A stretch of DNA of 64,000 nt from Vreelandella olivaria. Lineage in GTDB: Bacteria; Pseudomonadota; Gammaproteobacteria; Pseudomonadales; Halomonadaceae. The stretch covers positions 1,240,001 to 1,304,000 of the forward strand of contig AP019416.1 of NCBI GenBank assembly GCA_004295565.1, written 5' to 3'. This document shows, in pieces, positions 38,047 through 47,343 of the stretch. How positions within the stretch are numbered: the stretch's first letter is position 1; each line of letters starts with the position of its first letter. A program made the position numbers and the translations under genes. Below the pieces are notes generated by a model. The model made no database searches and was not told the origin of the DNA. It saw nothing but the letters and a program-made list of their open reading frames with translations.

Positions 38047-38102
38047 TCTGTATCTCCTGTCAGTGTTTTCATTATGAACCTGCGTCATTAACTTAGCGCA
38101 GC

Positions 38103-38124
38103 TTTATTTTGCGCGCAATATAAA
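38103..38124. promoter_or_regulatory. 22-bp near-palindrome, candidate OhrR operator
   Basis: The two arms TTTATTTTGCG and CGCAATATAAA match over 20 of 22 positions, around a GCGC centre. It lies in the 118-base gap between ohrR and ohr, at a promoter-proximal position for ohr. An A/T-rich symmetric site of this length fits a MarR-family dimer. OhrR binding is inferred from location. Confidence 0.55.
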
Positions 38125-38164
38125 TGACAAATAAATCTCAATGCCCTGCGCCAGCAAGCGAAGG

Positions 38165-38607
38165 CTATTGGTTCTTTTGCAGGCTATCGCGTAGCCGCAC
38201 CAAGTCCTCTTTCAGCATGGTCAGTGCCTCAATCGACTGCTCGCTGGCATGCACCACACAGCTGGGAATATGGCACGCCTGTTCGCGCAGCGCTTTGCCT
38301 TCTCAGTGAGGTACAGCTCTACCACACGCTCATCTTCGTGGCTGCGCTTGCGATTCAACAACTGATCGGCTTCAAGGCGCTTAAGCAGAGGCGTCAGTGA
38401 ACCAGGATCGGTTAGTAGGCGCTTACTTAGTGTGCCTACTGTGATGCCATCGTTTTGCCACAATACCAACATGGCAAGGTATTGCGGGTAAGTAAGCCCC
38501 AACTTTTTGAGCAGAGGTTTATACACTTTGGTCATCATCAACGAGGTTGAATAGAGCGCAAAGCAAAGCTGGTGATCGAGCTCTAATTCGCTACAAGATG
38601 GTTGCAC
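38165..38607 (-). CDS. ohrR: OhrR, MarR-family organic-peroxide-sensing repressor, frame disrupted
   Basis: The redox-sensing cysteine sits in the conserved ELELDHQLCFALYSTS near residue 15. The winged helix covers GITVGTLSKRLLTDPGSLTP and LLKRLEADQLLNRKRSHEDE with the wing RVVELYLTEK. A second Cys near the C-terminus (IPSCVVHASEQ) could allow the two-Cys mode. One base missing near 38295 restores 147 residues ending at 38165. It precedes ohr on the same strand. Confidence 0.9.
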
Positions 38608-38744
38608 AAGTATGGGTTCCGATCCGAAATACGTCGCCTAATGTAGCGCGGGAAGCAGTTAGTGGCTATCCCTAGACGTTGGTCGTAAGTTGGCAGTTTT
38701 GTTTTGACACGCACAGGGCAGGTAGCTAGCCTTCGCATACTTAA

Positions 38745-38758
38745 TGTTACCGGTAACA
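38745..38758. promoter_or_regulatory. GntR operator TGTTACCGGTAACA
   Basis: Perfect 14-bp palindrome 85 bases before the TRAP binding-protein start. It equals the known LacI-type GntR operator core for gluconate genes in enterobacteria. A gntR-like gene and gntK lie in the same operon, which supports direct regulation. This is the only copy I found. Confidence 0.8.
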
Positions 38759-38843
38759 AGTTGCCGTTCATTGAATCGGCTATTAACAACCTCGCCATTA
38801 ACAACTCAACCATTAACAACAATGAGTACTTGGAGATAACGCT

Positions 38844-39917
38844 ATGACCGCTATTTGGCGCAACACACTGACCTTGGTCGGCGCGACCACCCTGACATTG
38901 GGCATGGCTCATGCCCAAAGCCCCGAACTCTCTGATCCGCCTGAGATAGAAGGTGATGTAGTCGGCGATCATGGTTCGCATACTTTGCGCATGGGCATTG
39001 GTCTTGCAGAAAGCTCGCCGCAGTATCTATCCAGCCAATACTTTGGTGAGATTCTTGAGCAGCGCACCGACGGCCGTATCACGGTTAACGTTTTCCCTAA
39101 CAGTCAGTTAGGCGACGACGTTCAAATGATGGAAATGCTGCAAACCGGTACGCTGGATATGACTTATCCGTCGAGTTCAGCCACCACGGGTTACGTTGAA
39201 GAGCTGGCCGCTTTTGATCTGCCGTTCCTGCTGCCTAGTCGCGAAGCCGCTGTAGCGGTTATGCAGAGCGATGTGGCCCAGGGCATGCTAGATGCCTTTG
39301 AAGGCACCGGCCTAAAAGCGCTCGCCTTCTCTGAGAATGGCTATCGCCAGCTCTCGAACAGCGCACGTCCGGTGAGTAGTCCTGACGACGTTGCCGGTCT
39401 AGATGTGCGCGGTTTAAGCGTTCGTACCATGGAAAACCCGGTGCATCTGGCGATATGGGAAGCCTTAGGCGCCAACCCCACGCCAATGGCCTTTGGTGAG
39501 CTGTTCTCCGCGATGGAGCAGGGCGTGGTTGATGGTCAGGAAAACCCCTGGAGCACCATCCTGACCTCTAACTTCAACGAAGTGCAGGACTATGGCACTG
39601 AAACACGCCACGTCTATACTCCCTTTATCATGATGCTTTCTGAGCGTACCTGGGATCGCATGGCGCCTGAGTATCAAGAGCTGGTGCTGGAAGCCGCTCG
39701 CCAGTCCGCAGAGTACGAAATTCAGCTCTCTGCTGAGTATGATGACTGGTCACGGGATCAGCTAGCAGAGCGTGGTATGGAAATTACCCGCCTGGACGAC
39801 GAGCAGTTAGCCGCGTTCCAAGACGCCGTACAGCCGGTCTACGAAGAGTGGGCACCGCGCATTGGTGAAGACCTGATCGCCGACATTCAAAAGATCGTTG
39901 AAGAGAGCAGCAACTAA
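38844..39917 (+). CDS. TRAP transporter solute-binding protein, probable gluconate importer
   Basis: Intact 357-residue DctP-family periplasmic protein with a signal peptide ending AHA-QS and an extra acidic linker before the domain. Signature stretches are GIGLAESSPQYLSSQYFGEI, INVFPNSQLGDD-type sequence (TVNVFPNSQLGDDVQMMEML) and GLDVRGLSVRTMENPVH. The late motif GVVDGQENPWSTIL is the usual DGxENP. The gluconokinase and GntR-like regulator downstream, plus the GntR operator upstream, point to gluconate or a close aldonate. GGAGA precedes the ATG. Confidence 0.85.
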   Translation: MTAIWRNTLTLVGATTLTLGMAHAQSPELSDPPEIEGDVVGDHGSHTLRMGIGLAESSPQYLSSQYFGEILEQRTDGRITVNVFPNSQLGDDVQMMEMLQTGTLDMTYPSSSATTGYVEELAAFDLPFLLPSREAAVAVMQSDVAQGMLDAFEGTGLKALAFSENGYRQLSNSARPVSSPDDVAGLDVRGLSVRTMENPVHLAIWEALGANPTPMAFGELFSAMEQGVVDGQENPWSTILTSNFNEVQDYGTETRHVYTPFIMMLSERTWDRMAPEYQELVLEAARQSAEYEIQLSAEYDDWSRDQLAERGMEITRLDDEQLAAFQDAVQPVYEEWAPRIGEDLIADIQKIVEESSN

Positions 39918-39935
39918 ACCTTACGTTTAGCGCAC

Positions 39936-39967
39936 CACTTGGGCAGGCCGTTGAGCCTGCCCAAGTG
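39936..39967 (+). repeat. Intercistronic hairpin after TRAP binding-protein gene
   Basis: Perfect 13-bp stem CACTTGGGCAGGC/GCCTGCCCAAGTG with a six-base loop, no T-run. It lies 18 bases after the binding-protein stop and 19 before dctQ. Such stems commonly protect the upstream message and give more binding protein than permease. Confidence 0.7.
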
Positions 39968-39986
39968 TCAGTGCCCTGGAGCTCCT

Positions 39987-40580
39987 ATGTCACTCTCCTC
40001 TACACCCCCAAATACGTCTACGCCGATTGAAGACCCCTCGGTGTATCTGGACGACCCCAACCGCAAATCGCTGGAAATCGATACCGATACCCGCCAAGGC
40101 CCTGCGCTGTTCCGCTGGCTGACCTTGGGCATGGAGTATCTGATCGGCGCTATTTTAGTGGCGTTGATTGTGTCCGTTTCCTGCAACGTGGTAGGGCGTG
40201 CACTGTTTAATCACTCCCTGCCCTGGGCGGATGAACTGGCGCGCATGCTGTTTATATGGCTGGTGTTTATCGGCGCTGCTGCGGCTTTTTCCCGCTACGA
40301 GCACATAGCCGTTGACGCCCTGGTTCGGCGCCTGCCGCTGCGCTTGGCGCATATGCTCTACCTGCTCCAGCATGTGATTATTACCGGCCTGATGGTGGTA
40401 ATGATCTGGGGTGGCTATCAAGTGTTGGCACGCTCGAGTGGGCGTTCGGCAATTATGAATGTACCGCTGAGCTTTATCAGCCTTTCGCTGGTGCTGTGCG
40501 TCATCTTCATTGCGGCAGTGTCGATTTGGCGGATATGGGTCAGCCTGAACGTTATTCGTCACCCTGAGCGGGAGCGCTAA
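39987..40580 (+). CDS. TRAP transporter small permease (DctQ)
   Basis: Intact, 197 residues from ATG 39987. A longer frame from 39939 begins inside the hairpin and is unlikely. A hydrophilic N-terminal tail of about 50 residues precedes four helices. DctQ features are SVSCNVVGRALFNHSLPWAD, ELARMLFIWLVFIGAAAAFS and RYEHIAVDALV. It ends two bases before dctM. Confidence 0.88.
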   Translation: MSLSSTPPNTSTPIEDPSVYLDDPNRKSLEIDTDTRQGPALFRWLTLGMEYLIGAILVALIVSVSCNVVGRALFNHSLPWADELARMLFIWLVFIGAAAAFSRYEHIAVDALVRRLPLRLAHMLYLLQHVIITGLMVVMIWGGYQVLARSSGRSAIMNVPLSFISLSLVLCVIFIAAVSIWRIWVSLNVIRHPERER

Positions 40581-40582
40581 TC

Positions 40583-41862
40583 ATGCTATGGATTTTTCTG
40601 GCTATTTTATTGGCCTCCATCGTTATTGGGCTGCCGATTGCCTTTGGTTTAGGCGTGGCAGCATTGGTGATGGCGGTTCTCTCCGATATTCCACTGTCGA
40701 TCATGATCGAACAGTCTATTCGTGGGGTTAACAGCTTTCCGCTGCTGGCAATCCCGTTCTTTATTTTAGTCGGTGAGGTCATGAGTAACGGCGGTATCGC
40801 GCGTCGCTTGATGGAACTGGCGGGTGCCTTGGTCGGCTTTATGCGCGGCGGTTTAGGGCAGGTGGCCATTACCGGTTCGATGTTTTTTGGTGGTATCAGT
40901 GGGTCAGCGGTAGCCGATACCGCCGCCACTGGCGCGATGATGATCCCCTCCATGAAAGAGCAGGGTTACACCGCAGCCAATGCCACCGCGATTAATACTG
41001 TCTCGTCGGTGATCGGGATCATTATTCCGCCTTCAATTCCGCTGATTCTGTACGGTATCGTCACCGAAACCTCCATTAGCCGCCTGTTTATCGCTGGTAT
41101 TATCCCCGGCCTGTTGATTGGCTTTGCGCTGATGGTGACCACCTATATGCTTGCCAAAAGGATGGTGGCGGCGTTCAGCAGTTCCGCTGGGATCGTCTCT
41201 GGAATGCCTTTAAAGCTGCCTGGCTGGCGCTCGTGCTTCCGGTGATTGTGATTGGCGGTATTATTTTTGGCGTGTTTACGGCTACCGAAGCGGCCGTGGC
41301 GGCCCTGCTATACTCGCTGGCGATTTCGCTGATCGTGTACCGGGAGTTTAAGCTTAAAGAGCTTGTCGGTATGTTGATCCGTACTGCCCGTCTGACCGGC
41401 ATGGTCATGATGTTACTGGCGTTCGCGACGGTGATCGCTTGGTTCCTGACCATCAATATGGTGCCGCAAACCTTGGTCAGCCAAGTGCAGGCAATTACCC
41501 AAGATCCGTTTATGCTGCTGTTGATTGTGGCTTTCTTGCTCTTGTTGGTGGGGTTTGTGATGGACTTAACCCCGGCGATGGTGATCATGGCGCCTATGCT
41601 GGCACCCATTGTCACCTCGGTGGGGGTTGATGCAGCCTACTTCGGTGTGCTCATGGCGTTTGTATTAGGCATCGGTCTATTAACCCCACCGGTGGGCACC
41701 TGCCTCTATGTAGGTTGCGGTGTGGGTAAAGTCTCGATGGAGTCGTTGGTTAAAGCCATGCTGCCTTACTATGCGGCGCTCCTCGTGGTGTTGGTCGTTC
41801 TGATCGCCTTCCCAGGCATCGTTACCTGGCTGCCTGACCTCACCGCTGTACGCGGCAATTAA
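40583..41862 (+). CDS. TRAP transporter large permease (DctM), frame disrupted
   Basis: About 426 residues after repair of one missing base near 41160. Family marks include GVNSFPLLAIPFFILVGEVM, GGISGSAVADTAATGAMMIP, IIPPSIPLILYGIVTETSIS and GVFTATEAAVAALLYSLAI. The terminal LGIGLLTPPVGTCLYVGCGV is also typical. It lies in the gluconate-type operon between dctQ and gntK. Confidence 0.9.
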
Positions 41863-41879
41863 ACAACAGGAGAGCCTCT

Positions 41880-42407
41880 GTGAAGAACCTCTCACAGCGT
41901 ATTTTAGTGATGGGCGTGTCTGGTTGTGGGAAGTCACATATTGGCCAGCAGTTGGCAGACACTCTGGGCTCTACCTTTATTGACGGTGATGATTATCACT
42001 CCCCTGCCAATGTGGCTAAAATGGCCAGTGGCACGCCGCTCAACGATGACGACCGGAGCGAGTGGCTGGATACCTTGGCGGCACTGTTTGCCGAGTATCG
42101 GGCAAGGGGGGAGTCGCTGGTAATTGCCTGTTCCGGGTTAAAAAAACGTTACCGTGACCGGCTGAGGCAAGGAGATCCTGCACTGCAGATCCTCTATTTG
42201 GAGGGGAGTCGGGAGCTACTACTTGAGCGGCTTGAAACCCGGGCAGGGCACTTCTTTAAAGGCGATACCATGTTGGCCAGTCAACTGGCCGACCTGGAAC
42301 CGCCGAGTGAAGAGGAGGCCTTCAATGCCTCAATCACCTTGTCGCCCCAAGTGATTGTTGCTCAATTTGCGGCGACGCTGCCGGAGCCCAGTCGCTCGCC
42401 CCGATAA
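41880..42407 (+). CDS. gntK: Gluconokinase
   Basis: Intact 175-residue P-loop kinase phosphorylating D-gluconate to 6-phosphogluconate. Walker A is MGVSGCGKSHIGQQLAD. The substrate-side stretch FIDGDDYHSPANVAKMASGT and the CSGLKKRYRDRLR and RAGHFFKGDTMLASQL motifs are diagnostic. GTG start at 41880 with AGGAGAG upstream, 17 bases after dctM. It gives the operon its substrate. Confidence 0.95.
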   Translation: MKNLSQRILVMGVSGCGKSHIGQQLADTLGSTFIDGDDYHSPANVAKMASGTPLNDDDRSEWLDTLAALFAEYRARGESLVIACSGLKKRYRDRLRQGDPALQILYLEGSRELLLERLETRAGHFFKGDTMLASQLADLEPPSEEEAFNASITLSPQVIVAQFAATLPEPSRSPR

Positions 42408-42416
42408 AGAAAAGAG

Positions 42417-42456
42417 TGCACATTGGGGTCGCTTCCAGCAGTTAGACCCCAGTGCA
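42417..42456. repeat. Inverted repeat between gntK and gntR
   Basis: Arms TGCACATTGGGGTC and GACCCCAGTGCA pair with a two-base bulge across a 14-base loop. It lacks a T-run, so it may be a weak terminator or an mRNA processing stem that sets gntR level. Confidence 0.45.
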
Positions 42457-42482
42457 TGCATCTTGTATAAGGCAGTCACTTC

Positions 42483-43476
42483 TTGAAGAAAAAACGCCCC
42501 ACCCTACAGGATATTGCCGACCACGTCGGGGCTACCAAAATGACGGTAAGCCGCTGCCTGCGAGACCCTGAAACCGTCTCGGAAGGCCTGCGTGAGCGCA
42601 TTTTCTCGATTGCCGAACAGATTGGTTATATTCCCAATCGCGCGCCGGATTTGCTCTCCAGGGCGACCAGCCACTCCATAGGGGTGCTGGTACCGTCGCT
42701 CACCAACCAGGTATTCGCCGATGTGATCCTCGGTATCGAAACGCTGACGGAGCCTGCGGGCTATCACCTGATGCTTTCTCACTATGGCTATAGCCCTGAG
42801 CTGGAGGAGCGCAGCTTGGCCTCGCTGCTCTCCTATAATGTTGACGGGGTGATTTTGTCTGACCGTGACCATACGCCGCGTAGCCTGCGTATGCTGGAAA
42901 CTGCCGGTATCCCGATTGTTGAAATCATGGATACTCACCGCCCTCCGCTGCAGCAGGTGGTGGGTTACGATAACGTTCAAGCCGCGTATGACATGGTCAG
43001 CGAGATGATCATACGGGGGCGACGCCAGGTGATTTACCTGGCGGTGCGCCTGGATGAGCGTACTCGTCAACGTGAGCGTGGTTACCGCCAAGCCATGCGA
43101 GAGCATGGCTTAACACCCGTTACGCTACAAAGCACCCAGCGCTCCTCTTACAGCGTGGGGCGGCACTGCTGCAGCAGGTGATGGCAGATTACCCGCAGCG
43201 GATGGTCTGTTCTGTACTAACGATGATGTTGCGGTAGGGGCCTATTTCGAATGCCTGCGGCGGGGAATCGATGTGCCAGGGCGGATGGCGTTGGCCGGTT
43301 TTCACGGCCACGATGTAGGGCAGGTAATGACGCCAAGACTCGCTAGTGTCGTCACGCCACGTCAGGCCATCGGCGAAACAGCCGCGAGGGAGTTGTTAGC
43401 ACGGATCCGGGGAGAGTCGCTGACTCGGCAAGTGGTCGATTTGGGCTATCGTATTGAAGTGGGAATGACCCTATAG
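42483..43476 (+). CDS. gntR: LacI-family gluconate repressor GntR, frame disrupted
   Basis: Helix-turn-helix and hinge are RPTLQDIADHVGATKMTVSR then LRDPETVSEGLRERI, as in gammaproteobacterial GntR. The ligand-binding domain opens IGVLVPSLTNQVFADVILGI. Two single-base losses near 43160 and 43205 interrupt it; the repaired text gives FCTNDDVAVGAYFECLRRGI and AGFHGHDVGQVMTP. About 331 residues. Start is TTG at 42483. It most likely binds the perfect palindrome upstream of the TRAP genes. Confidence 0.9.
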
Positions 43477-43547
43477 AGCCCGTTATCGAGTAGCCGTTAG
43501 CAGCGTAAATGTCTAAAGTAGCCTTTTACTTTTGTCGCGAGGCCGTC

Positions 43548-44396
43548 GTGCAGATTACTCAACTCAATATTTACCCCGTCAAATCGCTAAAAGGCATCAG
43601 CGTCACTCAAAGCGAGCTGCAAGAGCATGGGCTAGCCTGGGATCGCCGCTGGATGCTGGTGGATGCGCAGCAGCGTTTTGTGACCCAGCGTCAACTCCCG
43701 GCACTTGCCACCGTTGAGGTCGCACTGACCGATGAGCACTTGGTGCTGTCGCATCCTAACGTCGAGCCGCTGAGCGTACCGCTGGCCGAACCCAAGGGGA
43801 ATTTGCGCCTGGTTAGCGTGTGGAATGACCACTGTAAAGCGCTGCCGGAGAGCGATGACGTATCGCGCTGGCTGGTCGCCGCTCTAGGCGAGCAGGCTCA
43901 GGGGTTAAGCATGGTGCGTTTTGCCACCGAGTTTAGCCGTGCGGTAGAAGAGGATTTTCTTGATGGTGGGGCAGCGCACACCTACTTTTCCGACGCATAC
44001 CCCTTTTTGATTGCCACCACGGGGTCGTTAGACGCTCTAAACCAGGCGCTAGTGGCGGGCGGGCACGCTCCTGTGCCCATGAATCGCTTTCGGCCCAATA
44101 TCGTCGTAGAGAGTGACGAGGCGTGGGCGGAGGATCGTTGGGCAACGTTGTCAGAGCAAAGCGGCGCTTTTCAACTGGCGTTACGCAAGCCGTGTAAGCG
44201 CTGCAAAGTCACCACCATTGATCAGCATACGGCCGCAGTGCCTGCCCCGGCTGAACCGCTAAAAACCTTGATTGAACTCAATACGCAACCCAGCCTTAAA
44301 GGCGCGCATTTTGGCCAAAATGCCACGCTGCTTAAAGGTGCCGGCAGTGTTATTCGAGTGGGGGATAGAGTGACAGTAATGGCCCGCAGCGACTAG
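43548..44396 (+). CDS. MOSC domain protein (YcbX/mARC-like)
   Basis: Intact molybdenum-cofactor sulfurase C-terminal-like protein. The N-terminal MOSC_N barrel opens TQLNIYPVKSLKGISVTQSE, and the cofactor-binding Cys is in LRKPCKRCKVTTID. The late GAHFGQNATLL stretch is the usual FGxN motif. Relatives reduce N-hydroxylated substrates with an Fe-S or flavin partner. GTG 43548 is preferred over ATG 43509, since the conserved fold begins directly there and CGAGG lies upstream. No ferredoxin domain follows. Confidence 0.88.
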   Translation: MQITQLNIYPVKSLKGISVTQSELQEHGLAWDRRWMLVDAQQRFVTQRQLPALATVEVALTDEHLVLSHPNVEPLSVPLAEPKGNLRLVSVWNDHCKALPESDDVSRWLVAALGEQAQGLSMVRFATEFSRAVEEDFLDGGAAHTYFSDAYPFLIATTGSLDALNQALVAGGHAPVPMNRFRPNIVVESDEAWAEDRWATLSEQSGAFQLALRKPCKRCKVTTIDQHTAAVPAPAEPLKTLIELNTQPSLKGAHFGQNATLLKGAGSVIRVGDRVTVMARSD

Positions 44397-44538
44397 AAAG
44401 CTCAGTCAGCCTTTAGTTAAAAAGGCTTTGTTTTTAATTTGTCAAGATGAACAGCGTCATTAATTTGTCGTTGACGCTTTTATAGGGAGTCTCTAGTGTC
44501 CCTAACACAATAGTATTTTTACACCGTGGGGAAGCGCT

Positions 44539-45327
44539 GTGGATCTCGCAACATTGATTGGCTTGGTAGGGGCTGCTGTATTAGTGGGCACCGCTGTGAT
44601 TATGGGCACCTCACCAGAAGTGTTCATGAACCCCACTGGGCTGTTGCTAGTGGTAGGTGGGAGCCTGTTTGTTGTATTGGCTAAATTTAGTATTACGCAA
44701 TTTAAATTTGCCTTTAAAGCAGCGGCACGAGCTTTTAAATTTCAACTGCCAAGTATTCAAGAGAGCATTGACGAGCTGGTTGAGTTATCAAAAGTGGCAC
44801 GTCGAGAAGGGATGATTGCGCTGGAAAGTCGTGAAGTTAGTTCGCCATTTTTGCAGAAGGGGCTGCAAATGTTGGCTGACGGCTACAGTGCCGAGATGAT
44901 AAGAGACATGATGGAAAAGGAGCGTCTGCTTACCTTGGAGCGTAATCAGGCGGGAGGGCAGGTGTTCTCAGCACTAGGAGAGGTGTCTCCTGCCATGGGG
45001 ATGATTGGTACCTTGGTAGGCTTGGTGCAAATGCTCTCCAACATGGGCGATCCGTCACTCATTGGCCCAGCCATGGCCGTAGCCCTATTAACTACATTGT
45101 ATGGTGCGATGATCGCTACGATGATCGCCAGTCCTATCGCAGATAAACTCTGGGTACGGATGAATCAGGAAGCCAAAATGCAGGAGCTGTGGATTGACGC
45201 AGTACTTGCCATTAAAGGCGATAAGAACCCCCGCGTGCTAGAGCAGATGTTGACGATATACCTGCCGCCGGAACACCGCAGTGCGTCAGACGCAGAAGCA
45301 GACAATACCGCAGGCGAGCGAACGTAA
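44539..45327 (+). CDS. pomA: Flagellar motor stator protein PomA/MotA
   Basis: Intact 262-residue stator protein with four helices. It opens MDLATLIGLVGAAVLVGTAV from GTG 44539. The charged cytoplasmic loop SKVARREGMIALESREVSSP and the helix-3 LGEVSPAMGMIGTLVGLVQM are typical, as is TTLYGAMIATMIASPIADKL. It pairs with the following pomB-like gene; the sodium or proton preference is not readable with certainty. Confidence 0.9.
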   Translation: MDLATLIGLVGAAVLVGTAVIMGTSPEVFMNPTGLLLVVGGSLFVVLAKFSITQFKFAFKAAARAFKFQLPSIQESIDELVELSKVARREGMIALESREVSSPFLQKGLQMLADGYSAEMIRDMMEKERLLTLERNQAGGQVFSALGEVSPAMGMIGTLVGLVQMLSNMGDPSLIGPAMAVALLTTLYGAMIATMIASPIADKLWVRMNQEAKMQELWIDAVLAIKGDKNPRVLEQMLTIYLPPEHRSASDAEADNTAGERT

Positions 45328-45331
45328 CAAC

Positions 45332-46209
45332 ATGGCGCAAAAACAGACCAATATTCCAGCCTGGATGATCACCTACGCAGATCTCATGTCTCTGTTGCTG
45401 TGCTTTTTGTGCTGTTACTCTCCTTTGCTGAAATCGATGCTGAAAAGTTTCGGCGCGTGGCGGACGAACTATCTAAAGCGTTTGGTGTGCAGCGAGATAT
45501 TGAAGCCATGCAGATCCCTATGGGAACCAGTGCGGTAAAGCAGCATTTTTCCCCAGCCGTGCCAGACCGCACTTTGATAAACGAAGTGCGTCAGCAGACT
45601 CAACAACAGCAGCCGCAGTTGGAATCCATGCGAAATGTGCTGGAAACCCAGCGCCAGTTGCAAAGCCTTCAGTTGGCGCAGAGTGTTGAAAAGCTGCTCG
45701 AGACATCGTTGCCAGAGGGCGTGGCAGAGATTGATATCGATCAGTTTCGCGTAGTGGTGCGAATTTCTGAAAATGGCACTTTTGGTTCGGGTAACGCCAC
45801 TGTCACGCCCGCTTTTGAAGACGTATTGCAATCGCTAGCTACCCTTTTGGCCAATGTGCCAGGAACGATTTCCATTGATGGGCACACTGACGATGTGCCC
45901 ATTCGGACACCCCAATTCCGCAGTAATTGGGATCTTTCAGCGATGCGGGCCGCTTCAGTGGCCAATGTCCTCACCGCCACCGGTGAGCTTGAGCCTAAGC
46001 GATTAATTGTTCAAGGCTTTGCCGACACTAGGCCATTGGCTTCCAACCTAACCAACGAAGGCCGGGCTGAAAATCGCCGCGTCGAGCTGATGATTGATTT
46101 GGATGCCGCTGTTGCAGAGCGCGGTGAGCGTTCAGTTGAGTCATTGCAACCTGTTTCCCCGACCCTATTGAACCTGTCGGGAACGATTCAACACCCTGAT
46201 TCGGCATAA
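45332..46209 (+). CDS. pomB: Flagellar motor stator protein PomB/MotB, frame disrupted
   Basis: Single N-terminal helix with the ion-binding Asp in AWMITYADLMSLLLCFF, then the plug and a coiled linker (TQQQQPQLESMRNVLETQRQ). The OmpA-like peptidoglycan-binding domain carries ISIDGHTDDVPIRT, NWDLSAMRAASVANVL and GRAENRRVELMI. One missing T near 45400 breaks the frame within the helix; repair gives 292 residues. It starts four bases after pomA. Confidence 0.9.
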
Positions 46210-46307
46210 GCAAAGGAATCAGCTACGCTAGTAGCACGGTAAGCGTAGTTACCGTGTCTTATCGGAACCCAATCGATAAGCTAACTATCACAGGAAAGGA
46301 GAACAGT

Positions 46308-46730
46308 ATGGATAGTAAAGCAAGCGCACGCTGGGAAGGCGGGTTAAAAGACGGTAAAGGCAATGTATCTACTGAAAGCGGTGTATTAGATGCTGGCTAC
46401 TCGTTTAAACAGCGTTTTGAGGGAGAGCCGGGTACCAATCCTGAAGAGCTGATCGGTGCGGCACACGCCAGCTGTTTCTCAATGGCGCTCTCAATGATTC
46501 TGGGTGAGAAAGGCTATACCGCTGACGCAATCGAAACCAGCGCAAAAGTAACCCTTTCCCAAAGTGATGCCGGTTTCGATATCTCGAAAATTCACCTGGA
46601 CGTTGTTGCTGAGATCAGTGGCGCTGACGATGCCGCATTCCAGGAAGCAGCAGAAACGGCCAAAGAAAATTGCCCTGTTTCCAAAGTTCTAAATGCTGAT
46701 ATTAGCATGACGGCTAAGCTTAAATCCTAA
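46308..46730 (+). CDS. osmC: OsmC family peroxiredoxin
   Basis: Intact 140-residue thiol peroxidase of the OsmC branch, paralogous to the Ohr protein in this window. First active Cys in LIGAAHASCFSMALSMIL, second in ETAKENCPVSKVLN. The opening SARWEGGLKDGKGNVSTESG is standard for OsmC. GGAAAGGAG precedes the ATG. Two terminators follow. Confidence 0.92.
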   Translation: MDSKASARWEGGLKDGKGNVSTESGVLDAGYSFKQRFEGEPGTNPEELIGAAHASCFSMALSMILGEKGYTADAIETSAKVTLSQSDAGFDISKIHLDVVAEISGADDAAFQEAAETAKENCPVSKVLNADISMTAKLKS

Positions 46731-46776
46731 ATTTAGATTTTGCTTTGCTTATAAATAGGTTGTTTTCTTAATAAAG

Positions 46777-46812
46777 ATGGCTCGCGTATAGATAGTGTGC
46801 GCGAGCCATTTT
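46777..46812 (+). terminator. Terminator after osmC
   Basis: Perfect 10-bp stem ATGGCTCGCG/CGCGAGCCAT with a 13-base loop followed by TTTGTCC, 47 bases after the osmC stop. Confidence 0.7.
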
Positions 46813-46873
46813 GTCCACTAAAAATAATTTTAGATTCCTGAGTGTTTCTTGGTTATTTAAATGATATGCATTA

Positions 46874-46902
46874 AAAAGCCCTGGCAATTGCCAGGGCTTT
46901 TA
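46874..46902. terminator. Bidirectional terminator between osmC and PRC-barrel gene
   Basis: AAAGCCCTGGCAATTGCCAGGGCTTT is a perfect symmetric stem flanked by A-runs on the left and T on the right, so it can end transcription from both sides. It is 16 bases from the minus-strand stop. Confidence 0.8.
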
Positions 46903-46917
46903 TCTTCTGTCTAGTGT

Positions 46918-47343
46918 TTATTTGTTTTCATCTTCGTGACGGTTATACTCTTCAGCTGCTTCAAGTGCATCTTCTGAAGCATTAACGGTGATGACATAAT
47001 TTTCGCCATCTTCGTCTTTGGTCAGCTCAAGTGAATCCCACTCGATAGCGACGTTTTTCTCGCCCATGCCCAGAAAGCCGCCAACGCCAACGACAACAGC
47101 GTTAATCTGACCATCTTCATCAATCACTAAGTCAGTGATGGTGCCGATATCTTCGTCATCTTCGACGCTGCTTTTGACTTGGTTGCCGGTTAGGGCGTCA
47201 GCATGGAAAGTGCCTGCTGGCGTTTCAGTCAGGTAGGTTGCTTCCATGGTGGAGGTGTTCTCTTCAGCGTTTACGGTGCCTGCGGCAAACATAAAAGCCG
47301 GAACCATGAGGGTGCCTAAAATAGCGGGTTTAACCATTTTCAT
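46918..47343 (-). CDS. Secreted PRC-barrel domain protein
   Basis: Intact 141-residue protein with a signal peptide cleaved near VNA-EE. The barrel contains FHADALTGNQVKSSVEDDED, IGTITDLVIDEDGQINAVVV and GVGGFLGMGEKNVAIEWDSL. The acidic composition fits a periplasmic protein of a halophile. The start at 47343 has GGAGC nine bases upstream. Role unknown; relatives respond to stress or bind membranes. Confidence 0.85.
   Translation of the reverse strand: MKMVKPAILGTLMVPAFMFAAGTVNAEENTSTMEATYLTETPAGTFHADALTGNQVKSSVEDDEDIGTITDLVIDEDGQINAVVVGVGGFLGMGEKNVAIEWDSLELTKDEDGENYVITVNASEDALEAAEEYNRHEDENK

Noticed and set aside
45384-45420. Programmed frameshift in pomB
   Set aside because: A plain missing T explains the break, there is no slippery heptamer with a downstream structure, and similar breaks are everywhere in the window.
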